NCBI RefSeq assembly: GCF_002157855.1
Contig: NZ_CP020880.1
Coordinates: forward strand, 1,674,001 to 1,738,000
Length of the DNA: 64,000 nt
Origin: Sutcliffiella horikoshii
GTDB lineage: Bacteria > Bacillota > Bacilli > Bacillales > Bacillaceae_I
Reading direction: 5' to 3'
Shown here piece by piece: positions 26,512-35,743 of this stretch. Within the stretch, counting starts at the first letter, position 1. Each line of letters starts with the position of its first letter. The notes beneath the pieces are model-generated. The model ran no database searches. It was not told the origin of the DNA and worked only from the letters and a program-made list of their open reading frames with translations. The position numbers and the translations under genes are program-made.

Positions 26512-26543
26512 GGGCTGTCCAAATAATGAGGGCAGCTCTTTTT
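26512..26543 (+). terminator. Intrinsic terminator
   Basis: GGGCTGTCC and GGGCAGCTC pair (two G-T pairs) around a 9-base loop, followed by TTTTT. Confidence 0.82.
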
Positions 26544-26649
26544 GTTTGTCTTGAATATTCTCTCTCCAATTTAATAGAATCATGGAAAAGTCATACATTT
26601 CCATATATAATAATAGAATAGTAAATTTTTCTAAATGAAAGGGGTTTCT

Positions 26650-27186
26650 ATGAAAAGTTGGTTTAAATCGAACAAGGGCAAACTCCTTCCCTTTGTGGCT
26701 GTTTTTCTTTTGGCAGGTGCACTGATTACTTATTATTTGTACACGTCACCATTTCAGGGAACAGGACTTACAGGGAGTCAAGGGAATCAAGCTTCTTCTA
26801 GTACAATATCCACTTCAAGAAATATTTCAGTCGAACAAGATAATCCTTTTGATCATAAAAAGAATTTGAATGAGGTTCATGTTGTTAATTACATTCATTG
26901 GATGTCCCATCAAAAAGTTAAAGCGGAAAGCAAGTGGACACACTATAAGATGACGCCGGAAAGAATTGATTGGCTATTAGAGAAAGTAAAAGAAGCCGAT
27001 TATAAACATGAAGAAGTGTATGTGGAAATTCTGACAAAATGGCAGAAAGGGGACTTTTCCACAGCTGACATAGATCATAATCGAGTGTGGTCGTTGCTTA
27101 ATGGGACTGTTGGGAAAGCAACTGGCGTAATGACAGAAGAAGAAGAAAAAGATTACTTGAAAAATCCAAATATCAAGTTTAAATAA
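26650..27186 (+). CDS. Membrane-anchored DUF6241-like protein
   Basis: A 178-residue protein. An N-terminal membrane helix (LLPFVAVFLLAGALITYYLY) is followed by a Ser/Gly/Gln-rich linker and a C-terminal domain (about 75-178). The domain contains YIHWMSHQKVKAESKW, MTPERIDWLLEKV and KWQKGDFSTADIDHN. I believe this is the family called DUF6241 in Bacilli. Function unknown. I chose ATG 26650, since AAAGGGG lies 5 bases before it. The upstream ATG at 26635 precedes that site. Confidence 0.68.
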   Translation: MKSWFKSNKGKLLPFVAVFLLAGALITYYLYTSPFQGTGLTGSQGNQASSSTISTSRNISVEQDNPFDHKKNLNEVHVVNYIHWMSHQKVKAESKWTHYKMTPERIDWLLEKVKEADYKHEEVYVEILTKWQKGDFSTADIDHNRVWSLLNGTVGKATGVMTEEEEKDYLKNPNIKFK

Positions 27187-27253
27187 TGGATACAACATCA
27201 CCTTGTGGTAAAATGATGGGTAATTCGCACAGTACAAAGGTGGTATATGTCAG

Positions 27254-28420
27254 ATGAATGAAATCAGAAGTTTTGCAAGAACAGAAGAGCAAGAACATAT
27301 TTACTCTTTAGCATCTTCTTTGGCTTCGGATTTTTCTACCCGTGCTGGTCATTATGATCAGAATGCTGTCTTTCCTTTTGAAAATTTCCAAGCGCTTAAG
27401 GGTGCAGGAGTCCTCGATTTAACCATACCAAAGAAATATGGTGGGAAAGGAGCAGGGCTTTATGACTTTGTTTTACTGCAGGAAACCATTGCTCAAGGTG
27501 ATGGTCCCACTGCGCTGAGTCTTGGTTGGCATTTAGGAATCATGATGAATGAAGGAATTAATCGTTCATGGCCGCAGAATATTTATGAAATGGTATGCCA
27601 GGATATTGTTCAGCACAAAAAATTGATTAACAGTGCACATAGCGAAATAAAGACAGGCAGTCCTGCAAGAGGGGGAAAACCTGAAACGGTTGCAAAGAAG
27701 CATTCCAACGGAGGTTGGGTAATTAACGGGAGAAAAAACTTCACTTCCCTTGCCCCAGTCTTGGATTACTTCATCATATCTGCAAGCGTGGAAGGAACAG
27801 AAGATGTAGGAGAGTTTTTGCTTCCGCGCGAACTGAAAGGAATCTCAATAGAAGAAACGTGGAACTCTATGAGCATGAGAGCCACTAGAAGTGACGATTT
27901 GGTGTTATCAGAAGTCATGGCAAGTAAAGAAGCACTTTTGTATATAAAAAAGAAAAAATCACCAAAACCACAAGGGTGGCTACTACATATACCCGCTTGT
28001 TACTTAGGCATAGCAATAGCGGCAAGAAACGAGGCAGTTTCATTTGCTGATTCGTATCATCCGAACAGCCTTCCTCATCCTATTAGGGAAGTACCGAAAG
28101 TAAGAGAACGGGTTGCAAAGATGGATGTGGAATTGACTGCAGCCAGGCATTTATTGTACAGCGTGGCGAGACTATGGGATGAAGAGCCTGACAAACGCGA
28201 TAAACTTATTGGTGAGCTTGCCACAGCTAAACTTGTTGCAATAAATAGTGCCATTTCCATTGTTGATGAAGCGATGCGGATAGTCGGCGCCCAAAGCCTG
28301 CATGCGGAACATCCTCTTCAACGCCATTATCGCGACGTCCGAGCAGGCCTTCACAATCCCCCTGCAGATGAAATTACGATGGAATTGCTTGCAAAGCAGG
28401 CTTTTTTAAAAGAAAGTTAA
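27254..28420 (+). CDS. Acyl-CoA dehydrogenase family protein
   Basis: A 388-residue flavoenzyme-fold protein with the usual N-terminal helical, middle beta-barrel and C-terminal helical domains. GGKGAGLYDFVLLQETIA and GWVINGRKNFTSLAPVLDYF are typical FAD and substrate segments, and GAQSLHAEHPLQRHYRDVRAGLHNPP the C-terminal FAD-binding motif. The RDVRAGLHNPP ending is typical of the acyl-CoA dehydrogenase/DszC/SfnB-like subgroup, so the substrate may not be a fatty acyl-CoA. It stands alone, followed by repeat locus 3. Confidence 0.86.
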   Translation: MNEIRSFARTEEQEHIYSLASSLASDFSTRAGHYDQNAVFPFENFQALKGAGVLDLTIPKKYGGKGAGLYDFVLLQETIAQGDGPTALSLGWHLGIMMNEGINRSWPQNIYEMVCQDIVQHKKLINSAHSEIKTGSPARGGKPETVAKKHSNGGWVINGRKNFTSLAPVLDYFIISASVEGTEDVGEFLLPRELKGISIEETWNSMSMRATRSDDLVLSEVMASKEALLYIKKKKSPKPQGWLLHIPACYLGIAIAARNEAVSFADSYHPNSLPHPIREVPKVRERVAKMDVELTAARHLLYSVARLWDEEPDKRDKLIGELATAKLVAINSAISIVDEAMRIVGAQSLHAEHPLQRHYRDVRAGLHNPPADEITMELLAKQAFLKES

Positions 28421-28434
28421 GAAAGCGTGTTTCC

Positions 28435-28779
28435 GTTGATTTCCGTTCCAGACGCTTCGCTTGCCTGCGGGCGGTCCGTGAGCCTCCTCAGGCTTTGCCT
28501 TCCGGGGTCTCACCTGTCCCTTCCTCCCGCGGGCGTCTGCGCGTCTTCCACTCCAATCAACAAGGTGACTTCTTTTACTTTAGGGCTTGTGAGAATCATC
28601 TAACGGAGTTAACTGAAAAAATAGTATTATTTCGTTCTAGTAGTTTCTAGCTGTGGATTGGAGCAAATGGCGTAGACTCCAGCGGGGGAGAAACGGTAGG
28701 TTGAGACCCCTGAAGCGTTGGGAGGAGGCTCAAGCACCGTCCCGCGGAAAGCGAAGGCATTTGCGGAGAGGAACAGTGC
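28435..28779. repeat. Composite structured repeat, locus 3 (inverted 28435-28561, forward 28649-28779)
   Basis: Same layout as locus 1, starting only 14 bases after the acyl-CoA dehydrogenase stop. In the inverted copy the outer stem reads AGACGC ... GCGTCT, where locus 1 has AGGCGC ... GCGCCT, a matched change. In the forward copy ACGGTAGGTTGAG can pair with CTCAAGCACCGT. The spacer again carries AAGGTGACTTC and GAGTTAACT. No gene is seen in 28421-28858. Confidence 0.92.
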
Positions 28780-28858
28780 ATCCATCCAGTAACTAGAGTT
28801 TTTTTATAAATAAATGTTTTTTTAGAGATACATAATGAATTAAAAAGAGAGTGATTTT

Positions 28859-29149
28859 ATGCACGAAAACAAGAAGAGAAAAGGAGATTGGCGCTACCCC
28901 ATTGCACATAGAGAAGCATGGATTGGGATTGCGATTGTTCTTTTTCATTTTGCTTGGTGGTACGGTTTTGCTTACGGTTTTGGATCAAAGCCAGTCGAAT
29001 CATATACATATATATTAGGTTTTCCCGCTTGGTTTTTTTATAGTTGTATTCTGGGCTTTTTCTTCATCATTATACTCGTCATTCTAGTTGTTCGATTCTT
29101 TTTTCAGGATCTTCCTTTAGAGTCAGATGAAGAAGGAGATCGCCCATGA
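28859..29149 (+). CDS. yhdT: YhdT-family small membrane protein, partner of PanF
   Basis: A 96-residue protein with two membrane helices. GFPAWFFYSCILGF and the tail VVRFFFQDLPLESDEE match the YhdT (DUF997) family, which in E. coli and others lies directly before panF. The stop overlaps the panF start (ATGA), as expected for a small subunit made together with the symporter. The function of YhdT is not proven. Confidence 0.86.
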   Translation: MHENKKRKGDWRYPIAHREAWIGIAIVLFHFAWWYGFAYGFGSKPVESYTYILGFPAWFFYSCILGFFFIIILVILVVRFFFQDLPLESDEEGDRP

Positions 29150-30609
29150 ACTTGCAAGTGATCATTCCTTTGTTGATATTTCTCATTATTATTTTTCTTA
29201 TTGGAGTTTTTGCATCTAGGAAATTAGCAAATTCCTCTTCATTTGTCCAAGATTATTTCCTTGGGGGGAGAGAGCTTGGCGGACTGTTGCTGGCAATGAC
29301 AATGGTTGCAACGTATGGAAGTGCCTCCAGTTTCATTGGAGGACCGGGAATTGCCTACCAGACAGGACTCGGTTGGGTACTGTTGGCAATGATACAAGTG
29401 GTGACAGGGTATTTTGTTTTAACGATTTTAGGTAAGAAATTCGCCATTATCGCAAGAAAAATGAAAGCCATCACCTTGATTGATTTTTTAAAGGAAAGAT
29501 ATCAGAGTAAGTGGGTCGTATTATTATCTGCAAGCAGCATCATTCTTTTCCTTTTTTCCGCGATGGCAGCACAATGGATAGGCGGGGCAAGATTGATTGA
29601 GTCAATAACTGGTCTTTCTTATATTTCTGCATTATTTGTCTTTGCTGCTTCCGTATTGGTATATGTGATCATCGGTGGATTCCGTGCGGTCGCCATTACA
29701 GATGGGATGCAGGGAATTATCATGGTGGTCGGTACCGTTGTCATATTGGCAGGAACCATCATTGCAGGTGGCGGCATTCCTACAATCATGAGTGATTTAA
29801 TGGCGGAAAATCCTAATCTTATTACCCCTTTTGGAGCAGATGGGTCTCTGACGCCATTATATGTTTCTTCTTTTTGGATCCTGGTGGGGGTTGGCGTAGT
29901 GGGCCTTCCACAAGTGGCTATCAGGGCGATGTCATATAAAAACTCAAAAGCGATGCATGCAGCGTTGATTATTGGTACCATCGTCGTAGGATTTATTATG
30001 CTAGGCATGCACTTGGCAGGTGTATTTGGAAGAGCAGTTTTACCTGGATTAGATACTCCAGATACTGTCATGCCACTATTAGCCCTGCATGTTTTGCCGG
30101 GTTGGTTAGCAGGAATTGTCTTGGCAGCACCGATGGCTGCGATCATGTCAACGGTTGACTCCCTTTTGCTAATTGTGAGTTCTTCCATTGTGAAGGATGT
30201 ATATTTAAATTATATTCGTCCTGACGCTCCGGAAAAAAATATCAAGAGGATAAGCATAGGCGTAACAGCTGTCGTAGGAGTACTTGTGTTCTTTATGGCC
30301 ATTGATCCGCCGGCATTCCTTATTACCTTAAATCTATTTGCCTTTGGTGGATTGGAAGCGGCCTTTATTTGGCCGGTGGTTTTGGGTCTTTATTGGAAAG
30401 CTGGCAACGCAGTTGGAGCTTTAGCTTCCATTTTTACAGGGGTATTTACCTATATAGGAATTACAATATATTACCCTGATGCATTTGGAATGCATAGTGT
30501 CGTAATACCAGTGATGCTTTCTCTTTTGGCATATATAATGTGTAGCATTGTAGGAAGAAATCGAAAGAGGCAGGAACACCAAGAAATTATAAACAAATAT
30601 TTGCTTTAA
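29146..30609 (+). CDS. panF: Sodium/pantothenate symporter
   Basis: A 487-residue solute:sodium symporter with about 13 membrane helices. FLGGRELGGLLLAMTMVATYGSASSFIGGPGIAYQTGLGW is the typical PanF N-terminal region (shown in halves it spans residues 39-78). GLPQVAIRAMSYKNSKAMH and AAPMAAIMSTVDSLLL form the sodium-binding region. It imports pantothenate, the precursor of coenzyme A. The coupled yhdT gene strengthens the assignment over other SSS members. Confidence 0.9.
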   Translation: MNLQVIIPLLIFLIIIFLIGVFASRKLANSSSFVQDYFLGGRELGGLLLAMTMVATYGSASSFIGGPGIAYQTGLGWVLLAMIQVVTGYFVLTILGKKFAIIARKMKAITLIDFLKERYQSKWVVLLSASSIILFLFSAMAAQWIGGARLIESITGLSYISALFVFAASVLVYVIIGGFRAVAITDGMQGIIMVVGTVVILAGTIIAGGGIPTIMSDLMAENPNLITPFGADGSLTPLYVSSFWILVGVGVVGLPQVAIRAMSYKNSKAMHAALIIGTIVVGFIMLGMHLAGVFGRAVLPGLDTPDTVMPLLALHVLPGWLAGIVLAAPMAAIMSTVDSLLLIVSSSIVKDVYLNYIRPDAPEKNIKRISIGVTAVVGVLVFFMAIDPPAFLITLNLFAFGGLEAAFIWPVVLGLYWKAGNAVGALASIFTGVFTYIGITIYYPDAFGMHSVVIPVMLSLLAYIMCSIVGRNRKRQEHQEIINKYLL

Positions 30610-30630
30610 TTAAATGAGTAGGAGTTAAAA

Positions 30631-32838
30631 ATGGACAAGCTCAAACAGCTTTATAATAACAGTATAGAAAAAGCTAGTGGCTTTATGCGGGAAAGCAGTA
30701 GGTATCTTGTAATAAGTCTTATCCTTTATATATCCATTTTTGTAATCGTATTAAGTTATTTCTTTTTTACCGGTGCTGGAAAATGGTTTGATATCCTATT
30801 AATTGTAGGTACGGGTTTATTGGCATTAGTGTTAGGCCTAGGAATAACTTTAGTCCTCTTGAACATTTTAGGAGGATTACCAAGAATTCTGGTGGCTGTC
30901 ATGGTTGCTTGTATCGTTGTGATATATAGTGTTGGCGCATTTATGGGTCCGTTTTTCCGGTTAATGGGTTTTACCATTCTAGTGCTGTCTGTATTCTTAG
31001 GAGTAACTGCTTTTTTATTTCGGAATAAGAAAAAAGCATTTTTTGTCTTTTTTGGTTTTATTACGTTAGGCTTGCACGTAGCTGCTGCCTATCTAGTAGT
31101 TACAGATGGGAAGGAAGGTCCTTGGTCACTTGAAATAGAGAATAATGCAACAGCTTTACCAAATCCGGCTGATAGTGGAGATGCCAAAGTACAGTATTTT
31201 ACATATGGAAGTGGCAAGGATGAACGCAGGGAAGAATATAGAAATGTGAAATTTGAGTCTCATTCTGTCAATATGTCGTCATTTGTTGCCCAGCCTAAAG
31301 GCTTGAATAAATGGTATCGTGAATGGTTTTGGGGCTTTGATTTATACAATGCCCCATTGAATGGTCGAGTGTGGATGCCTGAAAATGAAGAAGAAGAACC
31401 ATATCCTCTCGTGTTAATCGTTCATGGTAATCATAATATGGCCGATTTTTCCGATGATGGATACGCCTATCTTGGAGAAATGCTTGCAAGTAAAGGGTAT
31501 ATTGTTGCCTCAGTGGACCAGAATTTCATCAACTCCGGAAAAACAGGTCATATCGGCTGGGATAATGCAGGCAGGGCATGGCTGTTATTGAAACATTTAG
31601 AACTGTGGCAGTCATGGAACGAAAACAAAACACATGCGCTATTCAATAAAGTGGACATGGATAATATTGCTCTCATCGGCCATTCGAGGGGAGGGGAAGC
31701 TGTTAGTACCGCTCAGCTTTTCAATGAGCTTGATCGGTTTCCGAATAACGCAAAAGTAAGTTTGAACTTTGATTTTTCCATAAAGTCATTGATTGGATTA
31801 TCGCCTGGTGATGGCCGGTTCAAACCTGGAGATCAGCCAGTTAGCCTGCAAGACGTCAATTACCTTACCCTTCAAGGTGGGAATGATACCGACCATACGA
31901 ATTACCTTGGTATGAGACAATTTCAGCGGATATCTTTCACAGATGACTTTGACGGGTTCAAAAGCAGCATTTATATCAATGGAGCCAATCACGGCCAATT
32001 CAATTCTGACTGGGAAGTGGATCAGCCAAGCCCGTATTGGTGGTTTATGAATCGGAAAGAAATAATGGCTCCGGATATGCAAAGAGAAATCACCAAAGTG
32101 TATGTTTCTTCCTTTCTTGACGCCACTTTAAAAGGGAAACGTGAATACCGTGAAGTTTTTTCTAATAAGGAGATTGCTTCATCGTGGATTCCAACCGATC
32201 CGCTTAGAATGCGTTTTGAGGATCGGGACTTTCAATCTATCGCTACATTTGAGGAGGATGCAGATGTAACCAAAACTACCCAAGACGGCGGTAGGTTACA
32301 TGGAAATAACCTTCGTGTGTGGAAGGAGATAAATTTACTTCAAAGAAACAAAGAACAGCAAAATAATCAGGTAGTAAAGCTAGGTTGGACAAATAAAAAT
32401 AGTAGATATACCATCACATTGCCTGAAGGGGCTGCCGATAACTTCTCAGAAGAAACGGTATTGAGGTTTGACGCAGTACAGGCCCATCCAACTCGTTATG
32501 ATTTTTATTCTATCGATCTACCGGAAGGATATGAAGATAAAGCCGTTCCTATATCAGTAAGTGTCAAAGCAAAGGGAATGGCGGACTTTGATGGTAGAGT
32601 AAGAAAAACTATTTACATCGAACCTACCTATACTACTACCTTGTACCGTTTTGATTGGTGGAACGAACGTTATGGTAATCAATATGAACAAATGCTTCAA
32701 ACATACGGTATTCCTTTGGATTATTTAAAAGAGAACTTTCCTGATATAGATTACTCACAGATAGAAGAGGTTACCTTTGAATTCAACCAGACCGAAAGTG
32801 GTTTGATTTTCTTAGATAACATCGGCTTTAACAACTAA
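30631..32838 (+). CDS. Membrane-anchored alpha/beta hydrolase with C-terminal beta-sandwich-like domain
   Basis: A 735-residue protein of unrecognised specific family. Five membrane helices (about 24-46, 54-77, 86-106, 111-130, 136-157) precede an extracytoplasmic alpha/beta hydrolase domain (about 165-500). An oxyanion-type VLIVHGNHN is at 262-270 and the nucleophile elbow GHSRGGE at 350-356 (Ser352). His454 in INGANHGQFN is the likely catalytic His. A third domain (about 505-735) ends VTFEFNQTESGLIFLDNIGF, like carbohydrate-binding beta-sandwich modules. It starts 21 bases after panF, so it may share that transcript. An esterase or peptidase acting outside the cell is plausible. Confidence 0.72.
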   Translation: MDKLKQLYNNSIEKASGFMRESSRYLVISLILYISIFVIVLSYFFFTGAGKWFDILLIVGTGLLALVLGLGITLVLLNILGGLPRILVAVMVACIVVIYSVGAFMGPFFRLMGFTILVLSVFLGVTAFLFRNKKKAFFVFFGFITLGLHVAAAYLVVTDGKEGPWSLEIENNATALPNPADSGDAKVQYFTYGSGKDERREEYRNVKFESHSVNMSSFVAQPKGLNKWYREWFWGFDLYNAPLNGRVWMPENEEEEPYPLVLIVHGNHNMADFSDDGYAYLGEMLASKGYIVASVDQNFINSGKTGHIGWDNAGRAWLLLKHLELWQSWNENKTHALFNKVDMDNIALIGHSRGGEAVSTAQLFNELDRFPNNAKVSLNFDFSIKSLIGLSPGDGRFKPGDQPVSLQDVNYLTLQGGNDTDHTNYLGMRQFQRISFTDDFDGFKSSIYINGANHGQFNSDWEVDQPSPYWWFMNRKEIMAPDMQREITKVYVSSFLDATLKGKREYREVFSNKEIASSWIPTDPLRMRFEDRDFQSIATFEEDADVTKTTQDGGRLHGNNLRVWKEINLLQRNKEQQNNQVVKLGWTNKNSRYTITLPEGAADNFSEETVLRFDAVQAHPTRYDFYSIDLPEGYEDKAVPISVSVKAKGMADFDGRVRKTIYIEPTYTTTLYRFDWWNERYGNQYEQMLQTYGIPLDYLKENFPDIDYSQIEEVTFEFNQTESGLIFLDNIGFNN

Positions 32839-32905
32839 TCAATGAATAAAAATACCCGCTCTCCCTCATAGTAAATATAGACAGATTACAAAGGGGGAGA
32901 GTAGG

Positions 32906-34174
32906 TTGAACTTGAAAAAAATTATCATACTGCTGCTTCTCTCCATTCTTCTTCAGCCTCTAAATGCTTCTGAGTCAAGTACTTTGACACCACTTTCCAT
33001 TAATCAAAAAGATGCATCCTCATTTCTTTATGAAATAGAAAGACCGAAAGACAGCAATATTGTTTCCCTCCCTTTGCTTGTTCACTTTATTGATGTGGGG
33101 CAAGGAGACGCAATCCTCTTGCAAACCCCCAATGGTTCCAACATACTTGTAGATACAGGACCAAAAGAATCGTCGAAAAAGCTGCTTGCTTATTTAAAAA
33201 AGGTAAGCGTGACGTCCATTGATTTGTTAGTCATCACTCATCCTGACTTTGATCATATTGGAGGCATTCCATCCTTACTCGAAAAGCTACCTGTTAAGAA
33301 AATATTAGACAGCGGCAAGGCCCATACAACTTTAACATTTATTCAATACAAACAATACGTATGGAACAACATCGTCCCTGTTCAATATGCAAAAGAAAAA
33401 ATGAAGTTGGACATTGATCCGGATTTGAAAATTAAGGTGTTAAACAGCGGTTCCGAAGAAAAAGAAACAAACAATGCATCTATTGTCCTTCATATTACAT
33501 ATGGAGAGATGAAGTTTCTTTTGATGGGAGATACTGAGGAACAAGAAGAAAAGAGAATGAGCAGGAAATATAACCTTGAATCGACCATCTTAAAGGTTGC
33601 GCATCATGGTTCTAACAGTTCCTCTACCGCCTCGTTCTTGAAGGATGTCCAGCCTAAAATCGCCGTAATATCCGCCGGGAAAAATAATGACTTCCATCAT
33701 CCGCATTTGCCGGTTTTAAACAGATTGATTGAGAGCGGTGCAGATATTTACAATACTGCTGAGTCTGGAAGTATTGTTTTTTCAACAGATGGAAAGCTTT
33801 TATTTGTCAACAATCGTCCATGGCTATATGCTAATCAACAAAAGCAAGAAACGAAGAAATCGATTGTCATCACAGGCTTGGACGTAAAAGAAGAAATGGT
33901 TACATTAGAAAATAAAAGCGCTGAAACGGTTGATATGTCCTATTGGAAGCTTGTCAGTAAGAAAGGATATCAAACATTTGATTTCCCTGAAAATTATAAG
34001 CTACAACCGGGCGAAACCATTTATATTGCTTCAGGTGCACATAAGCAACATTTTAAAAAATATATCCATTGGCTCAGTGATCATTTATGGAATAATAATG
34101 GAGATAAAGCCCAGCTTTATGATGATCAAGGAGATTTGGTGGATGAATATGAAGCAGGTGCGAAGGACGAATAG
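32906..34174 (+). CDS. Secreted ComEC-like metallo-beta-lactamase with lamin-tail domain
   Basis: A 422-residue protein with an N-terminal signal peptide (IIILLLLSILLQPLNASE). The metallo-beta-lactamase domain (about 52-300) has HFIDVGQGDAILLQTPNG, the metal motif ITHPDFDHIGG, LLMGDTEE and VAHHGSNSS, as in the C-terminal hydrolase part of ComEC. A lamin-tail-like beta-sandwich (about 315-420: IVITGLDVKEEMVTLENKS ... QPGETIYIASG) follows. Both features suggest an extracellular nuclease or phosphodiesterase. TTG 32906 has AGGGGGAGAG upstream. Those bases can pair with CTCTCCC at 32859. Confidence 0.84.
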   Translation: MNLKKIIILLLLSILLQPLNASESSTLTPLSINQKDASSFLYEIERPKDSNIVSLPLLVHFIDVGQGDAILLQTPNGSNILVDTGPKESSKKLLAYLKKVSVTSIDLLVITHPDFDHIGGIPSLLEKLPVKKILDSGKAHTTLTFIQYKQYVWNNIVPVQYAKEKMKLDIDPDLKIKVLNSGSEEKETNNASIVLHITYGEMKFLLMGDTEEQEEKRMSRKYNLESTILKVAHHGSNSSSTASFLKDVQPKIAVISAGKNNDFHHPHLPVLNRLIESGADIYNTAESGSIVFSTDGKLLFVNNRPWLYANQQKQETKKSIVITGLDVKEEMVTLENKSAETVDMSYWKLVSKKGYQTFDFPENYKLQPGETIYIASGAHKQHFKKYIHWLSDHLWNNNGDKAQLYDDQGDLVDEYEAGAKDE

Positions 34175-34252
34175 GTTTTAAATCTCTCGAATGGTGTTAT
34201 GTAAGTAGATAAGAGCCAATATCTAAAAGCCAAAACGAGGAGCCTTGAAAAA

Positions 34253-34735
34253 TTGAGAAAATTAAAAAAACCAGTTCGTCTGACACTAGCACTAATAATT
34301 AGTCTTTTCTTATTTATGCTGTACATCCATACCACCAAGGAAGAAGTTATTGCATCAGCAGTAAAAGAATCAAATCAAAACGGCGTGTCATTAAGCCTGC
34401 AGAATCCATACGTCATGCCAATTAAAGTATCCAGCGCTTCCATGGTTGACGGCCAAGAAAAAGAGCTACCCATCACTGCATACAGCATTAAACTGAAAGG
34501 AGTATATAGTGGGGGTAATTCCAGCCTAGATCAGTCATTTATGACGACGCAAACAGAGGAGTTTGAGGAATTAGAGGAGGTCACGATTCCAAGTGACACT
34601 TCCAAAAAAGAAGAAATTTATAGCATCTACATTACAGACCAAAAAAGGGAAGGAAGTGTAGAAGCTGCAGAAAAAGTCAAAATAACATTCAAAATATTCT
34701 CCTTCCTCCCAATAACGACGACCATATCACTCTAA
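34253..34735 (+). CDS. Membrane-anchored protein of unknown function
   Basis: A 160-residue protein with a basic N-terminus, one hydrophobic helix (LTLALIISLFLFMLYI) and an outside domain of about 125 residues rich in Ser, Thr and Glu. No motif is recognised. TTG 34253 is preceded by CGAGGAG at somewhat long spacing. It lies 78 bases after the metallo-beta-lactamase gene and ends in a strong terminator, so the two may be one unit. Confidence 0.55.
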   Translation: MRKLKKPVRLTLALIISLFLFMLYIHTTKEEVIASAVKESNQNGVSLSLQNPYVMPIKVSSASMVDGQEKELPITAYSIKLKGVYSGGNSSLDQSFMTTQTEEFEELEEVTIPSDTSKKEEIYSIYITDQKREGSVEAAEKVKITFKIFSFLPITTTISL

Positions 34736-34763
34736 ACACTGCATAACCTGCAGTGTTTTTTTG
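34734..34763 (+). terminator. Intrinsic terminator
   Basis: AAACACTGCA and TGCAGTGTTT form a 10-bp stem with a 5-base loop and a T run; it overlaps the stop codon. Confidence 0.88.
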
Positions 34764-34775
34764 TATTACAAGACG

Positions 34776-35057
34776 GTTGATTTCCGTTCCAGGCGCTTCG
34801 CTTGCCCGCGGGCGTCTGCGCGCCTTCCGCTCCAATCAACAAGGTGACTTCTATTACTTAAAGGTTTATGAAAAGGCATTTACTGAGTTAACTTAATAAG
34901 TAATAACATTTCTTTTTCGTAATTTTCAGCTGTTGATTGGAGCAAAAGACGAAGTCTCCTGAGGGAAATAGCGCTAGGTGGAGACCCCACAGACGTAGCC
35001 GAGGAGGCTCCAGCAGCGCCCCTAGGAAAGCGAAGCCATTTGCGGAAATCAACAGCG
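34776..35057. repeat. Composite structured repeat, locus 4, inverted copy internally deleted (34776-34840), forward copy 34928-35057
   Basis: The inverted copy is only 65 bp. It keeps GTTGATT ... AATCAAC and GGCGC ... GCGCC but lacks about 60 central bases, with the join at a CCCGCGGGC that occurs in similar form on both sides in full copies. The forward copy belongs to the same subtype as locus 5: TGGAG/CTCCA inner stem and CGCCCCTAGGAAAGCG. The spacer carries AAGGTGACTTC and GAGTTAACT. Nothing else is seen in 34764-35198. Confidence 0.9.
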
Positions 35058-35198
35058 GCTATTAAGGGGCATTTTGGCCAGTTTTTTCTTTATTGTATTA
35101 TCAGAAAAAAGAGTAATTTAAGTGCAGTAGGGGAAAATAAAACAACTTGTGACCGTTAATAAAGGTGTTTAAGGTGATAAAGAGAGGGAATGTACATA

Positions 35199-35714
35199 AT
35201 GGAGATTGTCAATTTTAACTACCTATACAATTGGATAGTTCTAAGCTCAATTGCCGATCCCCGCTGGTGGTTGCTATTCGCCTCCATATTTTGGCCATGG
35301 TTGTTATGGTTGAGGGTAGTGGAAAAATCTAGAATGTTCGAGGTTCTGGCCTTTGGTCTCTTTTGGGCTGCAATGGCGACGTGGCTGGATATACTCGGGA
35401 CAGAATATGGGAAGTGGAGCTACCCCTTTAAATTAAACAATGACATTCAAACACTGCTCCCAGCAGATACAGCAGTTATTCCTGTCATGTATATGCTCCT
35501 TTACCAGTATACGTCTACATGGAAATCATTTGTCATTGGCAGTGTAATATCTGCAGCAGTACTATCTTTTATTTTTGAACCACTCTTTCTAATGCTTGGC
35601 ATGCTGGATTTGAAAGAATGGTCCCACACGAAATCATTTTTCGCCTTTATTTTTTTGGCAATTGCCACTAGAAGCCTTTTCTTTTTTATAAAAAAGAAGC
35701 AGACTACTTTTTAG
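35199..35714 (+). CDS. CBO0543-like integral membrane protein
   Basis: A 171-residue protein with about five membrane helices. WWLLFASIFWPWLLWLRVVE, LDILGTEYGKWSYPFKL and DTAVIPVMYMLLYQY resemble the CBO0543 family of Bacilli and Clostridia, whose function is unknown. I chose ATG 35199 for spacing to AGAGAGGG. ATG 35190 sits too close to it. The gene ends next to the promoter of the trehalose genes. Confidence 0.68.
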   Translation: MEIVNFNYLYNWIVLSSIADPRWWLLFASIFWPWLLWLRVVEKSRMFEVLAFGLFWAAMATWLDILGTEYGKWSYPFKLNNDIQTLLPADTAVIPVMYMLLYQYTSTWKSFVIGSVISAAVLSFIFEPLFLMLGMLDLKEWSHTKSFFAFIFLAIATRSLFFFIKKKQTTF

Positions 35715-35743
35715 TTGACTAACATGTATATACAAGTTAGACT
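35715..35743 (+). promoter_or_regulatory. Candidate SigA promoter of the trehalose genes
   Basis: TTGACT (35715-35720) and TAGACT (35738-35743) are 17 bases apart. The first TreR-type operator lies wholly within the spacer, as expected for repression. The -10 box is weak (4 of 6 consensus bases). Confidence 0.6.
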
